DNA of 64,000 nt from G965197405 sp965197405 (GTDB taxonomy: Bacteria > Chloroflexota > Dehalococcoidia > Lucifugimonadales > JAGWBF01), in NCBI GenBank assembly GCA_965197405.1, contig OZ240206.1, forward strand, positions 124,001 through 188,000, given 5' to 3'. Under the pieces are notes generated by a model, which saw nothing but the letters and a program-made list of their open reading frames with translations, had not been told where the DNA came from and searched no databases. The position numbers and the translations under genes were made by a program. Shown in pieces: positions 1 through 8,629 of the stretch. Numbering within the stretch: the stretch's first letter is position 1; every line of letters begins with the position of its first letter.

Positions 1-102
1 ATCGCTCACCGGGGCATGTTCGCCCTGCCCAAGTACCTGAGACGCGGCATAGACGAGGAAAAGCGGGTCGTCACCGATAGCGACCCCGTATTTATGGTAT
101 GA
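1..102 (+). CDS. C-terminal end of an unidentified protein (cut by window edge)
   Basis: Frame 1 is open from the first base and closes at a TGA at 100-102, giving 33 residues that end in DSDPVFMV. Codon use is GC-rich like neighbouring genes, and the stop lies about 110 bases before the convergent end of nrdJ, so this is probably the tail of a real plus-strand gene that begins outside the window. No domain can be recognised in so short a piece, and no function is proposed. Confidence 0.45.
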   Translation: MAHRGMFALPKYLRRGIDEEKRVVTDSDPVFMV

Positions 103-212
103 CCGCGGCCCGTCCGCCGTTCTCAGGGGCTTCCACCCTCAATCCGCGCCTCCATCGGTAGTGAACGGTGCCAGGCTCGGCCCGACACTCGCTGGCCAGC
201 GCTCTTCCCGCC

Positions 213-3200
213 CTATCCACACTTGTTCCAGCCACAGGCAGCGCACAGCAGACAGCCCTCCTGGTAGGCGACGGGCGCGTTACAGTCGGGGCAGCGGGTC
301 CGGGGCTGATGCCCGTTGCCAGTCGTGGGCGCCGGAGACTCCGCCGAGCGGGACTTAGAGTCGGCAAAGAGCTTGAGCTGGGCCGCTGCAACTTCCTGCT
401 GCCGGCCTTCCTGTCTGCTCAGGTAGGCGGCGGTGGGGTGCCTCTCCAGAGCCAGGGCGACGGCGTCGGGGGCGGAGCGCACAAGAAGGCCGTTGTCCCA
501 CGCCGGGCAACAGGTGATCCCGCGAAGCTGCTCTATTACCTCTCCGATGTCGATGCCCGACCGGAGGGCCAGAGACACCAGCCGGGATATGGCCTCGAGC
601 TGGGCCGAATCGCAGCCTCCGGCCTTGCCCAGGGTGGTAAAGACCTCAAAGGGCTTGCCCTCGTCGAAATTGATGGTGATGTACATATTCCCGTGACCGG
701 TCCTGATCCTTTCGGTGATGCCCTCCATGCCCTGGGGCCGCGCCCTGGGAATCAGGGGTGACACCGTTGCCACGGCCTCCTCGTCAACCGCGGCGGGGTG
801 ATTGCCGGTCTCGCCCGTGCTGAGGACCTGGTTCTCTTTGCTGCCATCCCGGTAGATGGTAATCCCCTTGCAGCCCAGCTCATAGGCCAGCATGTAGGCG
901 TCGGCTATGTCCTGGGTGGTGGCGGCAGCGGGGAAGTTGATGGTCTTGGACACGGCGTTGTCCGTATACTTCTGAAAGGCCGCCTGCATTCGTACGTGCG
1001 ACTCGGGGCTGATGTCGTGGGAGGTGGCAAATAGCCGCCTGGCCCACCCGGGAACGTCGCCATCTACCTCCCGAAGGCTGCCCTTCTCTGCCAGGGCCTC
1101 CATGATGTCCTGGGAATAGAACCCCTCTTTCTGGGCCACCGCCTCGAAGAAGGGGTTCCCCTCCACCAGGCGGGTGTTGTCCATCACGTTGCGCACGTAG
1201 CTCAGGGCAAAGAGGGGCTCGATGCCGCTGGAGCAGCCGGAGATGATGCTTATGGTGCCAGTGGGAGCGATGGTGGTGGGGGCGGAGTTGCGCATGTGAG
1301 GCCCGCCGGGGTAGTCAAAGATGCTGCCCTCCCAGGCGGGGAATACGCCCCTGGTCTTCGCCAGCTCGACGGAGGCCTCGTCAGTGCTCCTCTTGATGAA
1401 GTCCATGACCTCCTCGGCAACCTCCAAGGCCTCTTCCGAGTCGTAGGGGATGCCAAGCTGGACCAGCAGGTCCGCGAAGCCCATCACCCCCAGCCCTATC
1501 CGGCGGGTCTTTTTGCTCATCTCCTCTATCTGGGGGATGGGGTAATTGTTCATGTCAATGACGTTGTCCAACATATGCACGGCGGTGCTTATGACCTGCC
1601 CCAGCCTGTCCCAATCCATCTCTGCGCCGTCGCCGTTGTAGCGCACCATGCGAGAGAGGTTCACGCTGCCCAGATTGCAGGACTCGTAGGGCAAAAGAGG
1701 CTGCTCGCCGCAGTTGTGGACTACCATCCCGTTGGCGACAAAGGAATGAGTCTCAGGCTCGGTCAGGTCGAAGACTTGCTCCTCGCCTTCGGGGACCAGC
1801 ACAGCAAAGGCGGCGGTAAAGGTCTCGCGGTGGGGTCCGCGTTGATAGGAGTCCAGGCGCGAGAGGAGGACTGACTGCTTCGCTCCGCTGATGAAGCCGA
1901 TTTCACCGGCGAACCGGAGCAGATTGTCTTTGCTCACCACCAGGTCGTGGTAGGCTTGACACCGGTACTGGGCATAGCCTCCTTTTCCGTCGGTCAGGGA
2001 GCGAAGGCCCTCGACGCGCCGGTCGGAATAGATGACGCTGGCGATGCCGAAGTTCAAGAGCAGCCGTTGCACGTCGACCAGGAACTCCCGGTTTATTGAG
2101 GTCAGCCGTACACTGACGCCCTTATCGGCCTGCCCGCTGACGTGACCGTCGGCAGTAAACAGGGCCTGCAGGAACCCGGACTGCATTTCCTGACAGCCCT
2201 GGAACACCGATTCCGGGACAACGTGCTTGTGCCGGTGGGTAAGACCCTCCTGGGCCGCCAGGCCCAAGAAACGGGACGAAGACACCCGGGACTCATCGCG
2301 GCCCTTGACCGCGACCACCCCGATGTCGTACCCGGCGCGACGTCCGGCAGGAGCCGGGACAACGCTCTGCATCATGGACGCGAACCGGGGCGCCAACTCC
2401 TCCTTTTCCTGTCCGAAGAAGGACAATACCGCCCGGTCAGACTTCAGGGTCCCATCACCCACCAGCCAACCCAGCAACTGCCCCAGTTCACCGGAGCCTT
2501 CGTTGCCAAAGCCGCCCTTCTGGTTGACCAGGTGAATCCTATCGCCGGATTCCAGTTCCGACGCAACTACCCATCCCCGGTCGGTCATAATGCGATGGTC
2601 GGCGGTGACTCGTACCTCATAGCCTTCCTGGGTTAGCACACGGAACACCGGCTTTACCCCAGTGGCCATCACCGGGCCGGACTGCTTGAAACGCCCGGCG
2701 TTGAACCGTCCATCCAGGGTAACGGCAAAATCCTCGCGGTCTGCCCACAGGTCCGCCGCTCGTCGTAGCCCAATGCCGGTGTAGACCAGGGTGTCCCCGG
2801 TGATGCAGGGATTTGTGCTCTCGATTTGACCCAACTGCGGCGTGGGGTTGTCGTTGTTTATGCGGTCCAGGAAAACGATGCCCGGGTCCCCAGTCTTCCA
2901 GGCCATCTCCACCAGCCGGTCGAACACCTCGCGGGCGGCGAGGCGGTCCGTAGCCTTGCCAGTGCGGGGATTGATGAGGTCGTACTCCGCATCATCCCTG
3001 ACTTTCTCCATCCACTCCTCGGTCACCGCCACGCTTATGTTGAAGTTGGATATGCTCTTTCCGTCTTCCTTCGAGCCTATGAACTTGAGAATATCCGGGT
3101 GGGTGACGTGGAGGATGCCCATGTTGGCGCCCCTTCTGGTGGAGCCCTGCTTGACGGCCTCGGTGGCGCCGTCGAAGGCGCGCATGAAGCTCACGGGTCC

Positions 3201-3722
3201 GCTGGCGACCCCGCCGGTGGAGCCTACTATGTCCCCTTCGGGGCGCAGCCGGCTGAAGGCGAAGCCGGTGCCGCCTCCGCTCTTCTGGACCAGCGTCGCC
3301 TGCTTGACGGTCTCGAATATGGCCTCCATCGAGTCGGTGACGGGCAGGACGAAGCAGGCGGAAAGCATCTGGAGCTCCCTCCCCGCGTTCATCAGGGTGG
3401 GCGAGTTGGGCAGGTAGTCCAAGCGAGACATCACCCGGTGGAACTCCTCCTCGGTGGCGGCCAGATCCCTCCGGGTAGCGCCATAGTTGCGGTCCGCCTG
3501 GGCCAGGTTGTGGGCGACGCGGTGGAACATCTGGTCCGGCTCCTCGATGACGTTGCCCTCCCTGTCCTTGGCCTGGTAGCGGCGCTTCAGCACCGCCCTG
3601 GCGTTATCGGTAAGTTCGGGGGACGGGCTGGTGAGCTTGTCCAGGTCTCCCGACTCATCCAGGGCCTCCTTGACCCTGCGCCTGACTTCCAGGGTACTGA
3701 GCGCCTCGCCCGTGATGGCCAA
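213..3722 (-). CDS. nrdJ: Adenosylcobalamin-dependent (class II) ribonucleotide reductase with an intein
   Basis: Reduces ribonucleotides to deoxyribonucleotides in the cytoplasm using a cobalamin-generated thiyl radical. The 1169-residue precursor has the N-terminal helical and substrate region (about 1-305), an intein (306-670), then the rest of the barrel, starting with the radical-cysteine motif CGEQPLLPYESCN and including the PTGTIS motif. It ends in a cysteine-rich tail (CPDC, CAAC, WNKCG) of the kind that serves as redox or zinc site in this family. After splicing about 804 residues remain. The start is TTG, chosen because AAGGAGGTGA lies 4-5 bases upstream. It is the last gene of a minus-strand run led by nrdR and follows the ImmA gene by 27 bases, so cotranscription is likely. 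Confidence 0.95.
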   Translation of the reverse strand: MAITGEALSTLEVRRRVKEALDESGDLDKLTSPSPELTDNARAVLKRRYQAKDREGNVIEEPDQMFHRVAHNLAQADRNYGATRRDLAATEEEFHRVMSRLDYLPNSPTLMNAGRELQMLSACFVLPVTDSMEAIFETVKQATLVQKSGGGTGFAFSRLRPEGDIVGSTGGVASGPVSFMRAFDGATEAVKQGSTRRGANMGILHVTHPDILKFIGSKEDGKSISNFNISVAVTEEWMEKVRDDAEYDLINPRTGKATDRLAAREVFDRLVEMAWKTGDPGIVFLDRINNDNPTPQLGQIESTNPCITGDTLVYTGIGLRRAADLWADREDFAVTLDGRFNAGRFKQSGPVMATGVKPVFRVLTQEGYEVRVTADHRIMTDRGWVVASELESGDRIHLVNQKGGFGNEGSGELGQLLGWLVGDGTLKSDRAVLSFFGQEKEELAPRFASMMQSVVPAPAGRRAGYDIGVVAVKGRDESRVSSSRFLGLAAQEGLTHRHKHVVPESVFQGCQEMQSGFLQALFTADGHVSGQADKGVSVRLTSINREFLVDVQRLLLNFGIASVIYSDRRVEGLRSLTDGKGGYAQYRCQAYHDLVVSKDNLLRFAGEIGFISGAKQSVLLSRLDSYQRGPHRETFTAAFAVLVPEGEEQVFDLTEPETHSFVANGMVVHNCGEQPLLPYESCNLGSVNLSRMVRYNGDGAEMDWDRLGQVISTAVHMLDNVIDMNNYPIPQIEEMSKKTRRIGLGVMGFADLLVQLGIPYDSEEALEVAEEVMDFIKRSTDEASVELAKTRGVFPAWEGSIFDYPGGPHMRNSAPTTIAPTGTISIISGCSSGIEPLFALSYVRNVMDNTRLVEGNPFFEAVAQKEGFYSQDIMEALAEKGSLREVDGDVPGWARRLFATSHDISPESHVRMQAAFQKYTDNAVSKTINFPAAATTQDIADAYMLAYELGCKGITIYRDGSKENQVLSTGETGNHPAAVDEEAVATVSPLIPRARPQGMEGITERIRTGHGNMYITINFDEGKPFEVFTTLGKAGGCDSAQLEAISRLVSLALRSGIDIGEVIEQLRGITCCPAWDNGLLVRSAPDAVALALERHPTAAYLSRQEGRQQEVAAAQLKLFADSKSRSAESPAPTTGNGHQPRTRCPDCNAPVAYQEGCLLCAACGWNKCG
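1713..2807 (-). mobile_element. Intein with LAGLIDADG-type homing endonuclease inside NrdJ
   Basis: In-frame insertion of 365 codons. It begins with Cys306 (CITGDTLVYT) right after ESTNP and ends with VVHN just before Cys671, the first residue of the C-extein. N-terminal splicing blocks are visible (TGDTLV, then VTADHRIMT). Two dodecapeptide-like endonuclease motifs are present, LLGWLVGDG near residues 416-424 and LQALFTADG near 518-526. The C-terminal block ends in the canonical His-Asn. Removal rejoins NP and CGEQPLL, the normal class II active-site sequence. All key splicing residues (Cys1, TxxH, terminal HN, +1 Cys) are present, so it is probably active in splicing. Whether the endonuclease still cuts cannot be judged. 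Confidence 0.94.
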
Positions 3723-3749
3723 TTCTCACCTCCTTATAGCATAGCGTTA

Positions 3750-4586
3750 TTATTTAGGTATGAGTGCATTGGTTTTTCGTCCCGGATAAATCAAATTGAT
3801 GGCTCGGCGATTCGCTCCAATACCATATCCCATGACTTCGCTATAGAGACTCTTGATTTGGGTGTTTTTCCTGCTGGTAATGGAAACCCTTTGAAATCCG
3901 CCGACCGATTTCAAGCCTCTTAGACATCTCGAGACGGGAGAGCTTTCGGTGGTGGCCGGGCTCACCAGGCGATATTCACCAATATCAACCTTTCGATTCT
4001 TTATGTAGCGTGTCATCTTGGTCTTGGACCCGTCTTCGGTCTTTACCAGACGCCACATGACCATGACACAGGGTTCGCTAATGACCTCGACATACCTCCT
4101 TGCAGTGGCCTCCATTGAGGTCTGAAAGACGTTAGACAACGGCTGAATCGAGGAAGCGGCCCACCCCATCCGTGAGGCATATTCAGTAAACACTTCTTGA
4201 GGCATCAAGATTTCGGCTGCTAATTCCTCACACGCTCTCTCGAGAGCCTTGTGAGCCTGCACTGGGCTCCTGTGAGATAAGCGAACCTTCTGAGACGGTG
4301 ATAATAGCATATGCACAATCTCATGTGCGCAAGAATATCTTTGCCGAGTTAGAGGATTTGCGTTGTTCACAACAATAACCGCACTGTCTTGGTCAAGCTG
4401 GTATAGTAGCCCAGGGACATCTAGCTCACGCACCATGACTTGCTTCACACCGAGACAAGAGGCTACGGCATTGACATCTATGGGAGGGGTCAGTAACAGA
4501 TGCTCTGGACATCTCCGCTTTAATTCAGATCGCGCGATCTGTTTGAATCTCTCCACGACGCCCTGTAGCCATCCAGATTTATGCAC
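3750..4586 (-). CDS. ImmA/IrrE family zinc metallopeptidase
   Basis: 278 residues. The M78-family zinc motif HEIVH is at residues 88-92, followed by the usual glutamate-rich helix EELAAEILMPQEVF. Family members cleave a partner XRE-type repressor or respond to stress. Here the partner is the gene directly upstream: that gene's TAG stop shares one base with this gene's GTG start, implying translational coupling. The C-terminal third is basic and of unknown role. Base composition is visibly more AT-rich than in the flanking nrd genes, consistent with acquisition from elsewhere. The specific target is not known. Confidence 0.85.
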   Translation of the reverse strand: MHKSGWLQGVVERFKQIARSELKRRCPEHLLLTPPIDVNAVASCLGVKQVMVRELDVPGLLYQLDQDSAVIVVNNANPLTRQRYSCAHEIVHMLLSPSQKVRLSHRSPVQAHKALERACEELAAEILMPQEVFTEYASRMGWAASSIQPLSNVFQTSMEATARRYVEVISEPCVMVMWRLVKTEDGSKTKMTRYIKNRKVDIGEYRLVSPATTESSPVSRCLRGLKSVGGFQRVSITSRKNTQIKSLYSEVMGYGIGANRRAINLIYPGRKTNALIPK

Positions 4587-5047
4587 TAGGTTATGCCTCC
4601 GACTCGCTCACACTCAGGGCAGCGTCCCTCATGTCTTATTTGAACAGGGTTTTTGCACCTACAGATATACTCTATCGCCTCGAGTTCTCTATCTGGTGAA
4701 GATTGCTCTGAGTCAGTCGTTTCTGGTTTGTCCTCTGGGGGGTCTGATTCTTCTAGGGTTTGCTGGATTTCCTCCCGGATGTCTACCAAAAAAGCTGTTG
4801 ACTCTGCTTGTCTGAAGGGGACCGACTGTTCTTGCTCCTCTAAATCGCTCTCTCGATATTCACCAAACTTGGACTCTATCTTTTCTTTTATATCTGGAGG
4901 TAGCTGTGCCCACGTTAAACCCCCTCCCTCGATCCGAAGGATTGTAGGTAAACGGAGATCTAGATACTCCGCAGCTTGATCATCTGTTAACCTGCGGCTC
5001 TCGCGTTGCATCCTGAACCAGTCTGCGAATTCTCTGCGTTCATCCAT
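4586..5047 (-). CDS. XRE-like helix-turn-helix protein with C-terminal zinc ribbon, ImmA partner
   Basis: 153 residues from the ATG at 5047, preferred because GGGAGGTG sits about 9 bases upstream; a longer reading to 5125 has no comparable site. Residues about 5-45 look like an XRE-type helix-turn-helix (RLTDDQAAEYLDL, then PTILRIEGG). The middle is acidic and likely disordered. The end has four cysteines (CRC and CPEC) consistent with a small zinc ribbon. Linked to the ImmA peptidase by a one-base overlap, the usual arrangement of a repressor with its protease. Its DNA target is unknown; the nrd promoter or its own promoter in 5048-5144 are the obvious possibilities (inference). Confidence 0.75.
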   Translation of the reverse strand: MDERREFADWFRMQRESRRLTDDQAAEYLDLRLPTILRIEGGGLTWAQLPPDIKEKIESKFGEYRESDLEEQEQSVPFRQAESTAFLVDIREEIQQTLEESDPPEDKPETTDSEQSSPDRELEAIEYICRCKNPVQIRHEGRCPECERVGGIT

Positions 5048-5144
5048 GTGCCTACGCACCTCCCTTATTTGTTTCTGTCCTGACCACGGTCGTCCACCCT
5101 GTAGGCAAAGCTTGTTTGACCCCACAATAGCGGGCCACTTTCCC

Positions 5145-5378
5145 TTATCCCAAGTATTCTCCCTGGGGGATTTCGCCCTCTTTCGCGCTCAGCCAGTAGA
5201 CCACCAGGGCTTCCCTGGTCTTCAGGTCTATCTCATCTTGCATGGACGCTATGTGGTTGGGGTCCCTGTCCAGGACTCCCATGAGGGTGAACCCGTCAAG
5301 GGCGTGTCTCATGGCCTGGGCCTCCCGGCTCAGCGTCTCCAAGCGGGTGGATGTGGTGTCCTTGGGTGCATCACTCAT
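5145..5378 (-). CDS. Small hypothetical protein coupled to nrdR
   Basis: 77 residues, starting MSDAPKDTTS, with an AGGAGG ribosome binding site about 7 bases before the ATG. It overlaps the last 8 bases of nrdR, so it is probably co-translated. The protein is largely helical and charged with no cysteine cluster or membrane segment, and I do not recognise a family. Its position between nrdR and the XRE/ImmA pair suggests it belongs to the original nrd operon rather than to the inserted pair, since it shares the GC-rich codon use of nrdR. Confidence 0.75.
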   Translation of the reverse strand: MSDAPKDTTSTRLETLSREAQAMRHALDGFTLMGVLDRDPNHIASMQDEIDLKTREALVVYWLSAKEGEIPQGEYLG

Positions 5379-5958
5379 GCTGGCATCCTCCTACGTGTCC
5401 ATCGTTGCCCAGATTTTGCGATGTACTCGCGACCCCTCCCCGCCTCCTTCTCGACCTGCGGCCTTGGGGTGACGGAGGCGCGCCCTCCCCCTCCATGAGG
5501 GAAAGCTGCTCCGTGTTCTCCCGCAGGTCCTTCACTACCTCCTCAAACCTCTCGATGTCCTGAAAGTCACGGTAGACGCTGGCGAAGCGGACATAGGCCA
5601 CCCGGTCCAGACGCCTCAGCCGCTCCATTACCATCTCACCCAGGATGGCGGTGCGTATCTCCGCGTGGCCCAAGCCCTGCAACTCGGCCTCTATGTCCTC
5701 CACGACCTTCTCGATCTCCCGGGAGGACACGGGCCGTTTTGCACAGGCCATCGCGATACCCCTGGTGAGCTTCTCCCGGTTGAACTCCTCGCGCCGGCCA
5801 TCCTGCTTGGCCACCAGCAGAGCCGTGGTCTGGACTCGCTCGTAGGTGGTGAACCGCAGGCCGCACCGGGCGCACTCGCGCCTGCGCCGGACCCCGTTCT
5901 CCGTGGTCCGGGAGTCCGTCACCCTGGAGTCGGAAAAGTTGCAATAGGGACAGCGCAT
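5371..5958 (-). CDS. nrdR: Transcriptional repressor of ribonucleotide reductase genes NrdR
   Basis: 195 residues from ATG at 5958. The N-terminal zinc ribbon has the exact family pattern CPYC then CARC with the intervening DSRTTENGVRRRRECARCG signature, followed by the ATP-cone domain (about 47-140) that senses dATP/ATP. It binds 16-base NrdR boxes upstream of nrd genes. The protein is about 40 residues longer than usual because of a C-terminal tail rich in Arg and Gly (QGRRSRRRRGG) that overlaps the next gene. A TTG at 5979 would add seven residues and is less typical of the family, which begins MRCPYC. Its target nrdJ lies four genes downstream on the same strand. Confidence 0.95.
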   Translation of the reverse strand: MRCPYCNFSDSRVTDSRTTENGVRRRRECARCGLRFTTYERVQTTALLVAKQDGRREEFNREKLTRGIAMACAKRPVSSREIEKVVEDIEAELQGLGHAEIRTAILGEMVMERLRRLDRVAYVRFASVYRDFQDIERFEEVVKDLRENTEQLSLMEGEGAPPSPQGRRSRRRRGGVASTSQNLGNDGHVGGCQHE

Positions 5959-6003
5959 CCTGCTTTTACCATTTCTCAAACTTTTCTGAGAAAGTTCTTA
6001 GAA

Positions 6004-6039
6004 ATACTATATTTTGTGTATCTATACTATAATACCACA
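6004..6039. promoter_or_regulatory. Two NrdR-box-like sites upstream of nrdR
   Basis: Positions 6004-6019 read ATACTATATTTTGTGT, close to the NrdR box consensus ACACTATATATTGTGT. A weaker copy at 6024-6039 (ATACTATAATACCACA) starts 20 bases later, roughly two helical turns. Both sit in an AT-rich stretch 46-80 bases upstream of the nrdR start, in an otherwise GC-rich region, where the promoter of the nrdR-nrdJ run is expected. The match is by eye; autoregulation by NrdR is inferred from the family. Confidence 0.6.
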
Positions 6040-6181
6040 ATTTCTTGTAGTGAGGGTTACGATTCTAACCAAGGAATCCCAGCTTGTCAAGGGGTCCAAG
6101 TCAGTGGGGTAGAAGGTCTCAACCGCCGCCCGGACGGCACCCGCGCCGCCTTGGCCCCTTTCAAAGCCGGTGCCTCTGGGG

Positions 6182-6187
6182 TATAAT
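6182..6187 (+). promoter_or_regulatory. Putative -10 element for the dehydrogenase gene
   Basis: Perfect TATAAT located 34 bases before the proposed TTG start at 6221. No good -35 hexamer is visible at 16-18 bases upstream, so only the -10 is offered. The short leader includes the GAGGAGGTG ribosome binding site at 6208-6216. Confidence 0.4.
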
Positions 6188-6220
6188 TCGACCTGACGAA
6201 TAACCGTGAGGAGGTGTGTC

Positions 6221-7327
6221 TTGGCTGAAAAAGGGCGAGTTGTGGTTGCCGCAGAGCACGGGAAGCCTTTCGAGATACGGGAGTACGATCTCCCGGACCC
6301 GGAGCCGGGGGCCATCATATTGAAGATGACCCAGGCGGGTATCTGCGGCTCCGACCTCCACATATGGCGGGGCGACCAGGTCAACCAGGACCTGCCCCCT
6401 ACCGGCCGGGTCATGGGCCACGAGGGCACAGGCGTCGTGTACAAGATGGGAGATGGCGTGACGACGGACAGCCTGGGCACGCCCATCAAAGAGGGGGACC
6501 GCCTGATGCATGTGGCCGTTTTCCCCTGCTACCGCTGCCACATGTGCATCCGGGGCGACACCAACTGGTGCGCCAACCGCCAGTACCCCGCCGCCGACGT
6601 GTACCCCTACTTCACCGGCACCTACGCCGATTTCCTGTACCTCCCGCCGCGTCATCCCGCCTTCCGCGTGCCGGACGAGCTCCCCGACGACATCCTGGGC
6701 TACATCAACTGCGCCATAGGGACCGTGACCCAGGGCTTGATTAACGCCGGCGCCCACGAGGGCCAGTACGTGGTGATTCAGGGCGCGGGCGGCCTGGGCC
6801 TCAACGCCGTAGCTATGGCCAAGGACATGGGGGCCGACCGCGTCATCGTGCTGGACCGGCTGGAGAACCGCCTGCGCCTGGCAGAGGAGTTCGGCGCCGA
6901 CTACACGATTAACATAGAGGAGTACAACACCCCTGAGACCCGCATCCAACGGGTGAAGGACCTGACCAAGGGCCGGGGCGCCGACATAGTGATGGAGTTG
7001 GTGGGCCGCGCCGACCTCCTGGCTGAGGGTGTGGAGATGCTCAGCAACGGCGGCACCTTCGTGGAGATTGGCGACATCATCCCCGGCCCCCAGGTGTCCA
7101 TTGACCCCTCGAGGCTGCTGCAAGGGAAGCGCATCATCGGCTCACTGATGTACCGTCCAAGCACCCTGGCGGCTATCCTCGACAACATGGTCAAAAACCA
7201 GGATAAAGTGCCCTTCCACAAGATAGTGTCCCACAAGTTCAAGCTGGGGGACATCAACGAGGCCTTTCCCCAGGCGGAGTGGAGCCAGCGCCAGACGGAT
7301 GTCACCCGCGCCATGCTGGTCCCGTAG
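6221..7327 (+). CDS. Zinc-dependent medium-chain alcohol dehydrogenase
   Basis: 368 residues, cytoplasmic NAD(P)-dependent oxidoreductase of the MDR superfamily. The N-terminal GroES-like domain carries catalytic zinc motifs (GICGSDLH, GHEGTG). A structural-zinc lobe has cysteines spaced as CYRCHMC with a further Cys after RGDTNW. The Rossmann domain has GAGGLGLNAVAMA followed by an acidic residue at VIVLD, favouring NAD. The start is TTG at 6221, because GAGGAGGTG lies 4-5 bases before it; a GTG at 6206 would place that ribosome site inside the gene. CinA follows 24 bases downstream. The substrate cannot be told from sequence; threonine or sorbitol dehydrogenase-like members are relatives. 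Confidence 0.88.
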   Translation: MAEKGRVVVAAEHGKPFEIREYDLPDPEPGAIILKMTQAGICGSDLHIWRGDQVNQDLPPTGRVMGHEGTGVVYKMGDGVTTDSLGTPIKEGDRLMHVAVFPCYRCHMCIRGDTNWCANRQYPAADVYPYFTGTYADFLYLPPRHPAFRVPDELPDDILGYINCAIGTVTQGLINAGAHEGQYVVIQGAGGLGLNAVAMAKDMGADRVIVLDRLENRLRLAEEFGADYTINIEEYNTPETRIQRVKDLTKGRGADIVMELVGRADLLAEGVEMLSNGGTFVEIGDIIPGPQVSIDPSRLLQGKRIIGSLMYRPSTLAAILDNMVKNQDKVPFHKIVSHKFKLGDINEAFPQAEWSQRQTDVTRAMLVP

Positions 7328-7351
7328 GCGGGATAGGGGGCCACGTAAGAG

Positions 7352-8629
7352 ATGAACGCAGAAATCGTCGCAATCGGGTCCGAGTTGCTGCTGGGGCAGA
7401 TCGTAGACACGAACTCGGCGTGGATGGCCGAGCGGTTGGCGGACCTGGGGGTCAACCTGTTCTACAAGACTGTGGTGGGCGACAACCCGGGCCGTATGCG
7501 CGAGACCCTTACCCAAGCCCTGGAGAGGTCCGACGTGGTCATAACCAGCGGGGGAATCGGCCCCACCCAGGACGACCTCACCCGCGAAATCGTCGCCGAG
7601 GTGACGGGGCGTGGGCTAATCATGGACCAGCACCTGCTGGAGCAGATAAGGGAGCGGTTTCACCGGCGGGGCCTGATTATGACCTCCAACAACGACAGGC
7701 AGGCTTACATCCCCGCCGGCGCCATCCCCGTGGAGAACCCCAACGGCACGGCGCCATCCTTCATCGTCGAGGACCCCCGGGGCGTGGTTATCAGCCTGCC
7801 GGGGGTCCCCTTCGAGATGAAGTGGCTGTTCGAGCACGAGGTAGAACCCTATCTGAAGAGGAAGTTCGGCCTGTCGGAAATCATCACGTACCGCGTCCTC
7901 AAGGTGGCCGACCTGGGTGAGAGCAGCGTTGACGACCGCATAGGCCACCTCATGTCCGGCTCCAGTAACCCCACCGTGGGCGTGTTAGCCCATCCTGGGC
8001 AGGTTGACGTGCGCGTCGCCGCCAAGGAGTCGGACGCGGAAGCGGCCTTAGCCCTCATAGCTCCTGTGGAGGAGGAGATACGGGGGTTGCTGGGCAACCA
8101 CATCTTCGCCACCGACAGCCAGACTATGGAGGAAGTGGTGGGCGAGATACTGCGCCGGAAAAATCTGACCATCGCCGTCTATGAAGACCTCACCGGCGGG
8201 ATGACCGCAGAGCGGCTCCAAGCGGCCAGCTATGAGCACTTTGCCGAGGGCATCATCGGCAATAGCGCCGTCTCCCTGCGACGCGTCCTCGCCTCTGCGG
8301 GTGAATGCCCGGACCGCATTGACAGGCTGCTGGAGGACCGCGTCGCCCTCACCGATGAGATAGCCCGGGCCGTGCGGGTCCATAGCGGGACCGACCTGGG
8401 CCTGGCGGTGCACGTGGTGCCCCAGGGCGACCGTCCCTCGGAGAACCTGGGCCAGGGCACGACGTACATGGCCGTGGCCGGCCCCTTCACGTCTCCTCCT
8501 GGGGAGGAAGCGCCGGGGGGAGTGCGAAACCGGGTCTACAACTACGCCGGCCGGGGCCGCCCGGACCGCACCCGCATCAGCCTCAACGCGCTGGACCTGG
8601 TGCGCTGCACCCTCATGGAGGGTCTGTAG
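7352..8629 (+). CDS. cinA: CinA family protein (ADP-ribose/NMN salvage), C-terminal site degenerate
   Basis: 425 residues. The N-terminal MoCF/COG1058 domain (about 1-170) is well preserved (GSELLLGQIVDTNS, TSGGIGPTQDD, NGTAPSF, LPGVPFEM). Family members hydrolyse ADP-ribose here. A linker domain follows. The C-terminal CinA/PncC domain (about 265-425) normally deamidates NMN using an AESCTGG loop, but here the aligned text is YEDLTGG, so the catalytic serine of that loop is missing and deamidase activity is doubtful. It starts with ATG 24 bases after the dehydrogenase gene and is probably cotranscribed. It is convergent with the NurA gene, whose stop is about 60 bases away. Confidence 0.9.
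   Translation: MNAEIVAIGSELLLGQIVDTNSAWMAERLADLGVNLFYKTVVGDNPGRMRETLTQALERSDVVITSGGIGPTQDDLTREIVAEVTGRGLIMDQHLLEQIRERFHRRGLIMTSNNDRQAYIPAGAIPVENPNGTAPSFIVEDPRGVVISLPGVPFEMKWLFEHEVEPYLKRKFGLSEIITYRVLKVADLGESSVDDRIGHLMSGSSNPTVGVLAHPGQVDVRVAAKESDAEAALALIAPVEEEIRGLLGNHIFATDSQTMEEVVGEILRRKNLTIAVYEDLTGGMTAERLQAASYEHFAEGIIGNSAVSLRRVLASAGECPDRIDRLLEDRVALTDEIARAVRVHSGTDLGLAVHVVPQGDRPSENLGQGTTYMAVAGPFTSPPGEEAPGGVRNRVYNYAGRGRPDRTRISLNALDLVRCTLMEGL

Noticed and set aside
2826..3923. Long plus-strand frame opposite nrdJ
   Set aside because: Antisense shadow caused by high GC; the minus-strand protein is strongly conserved.
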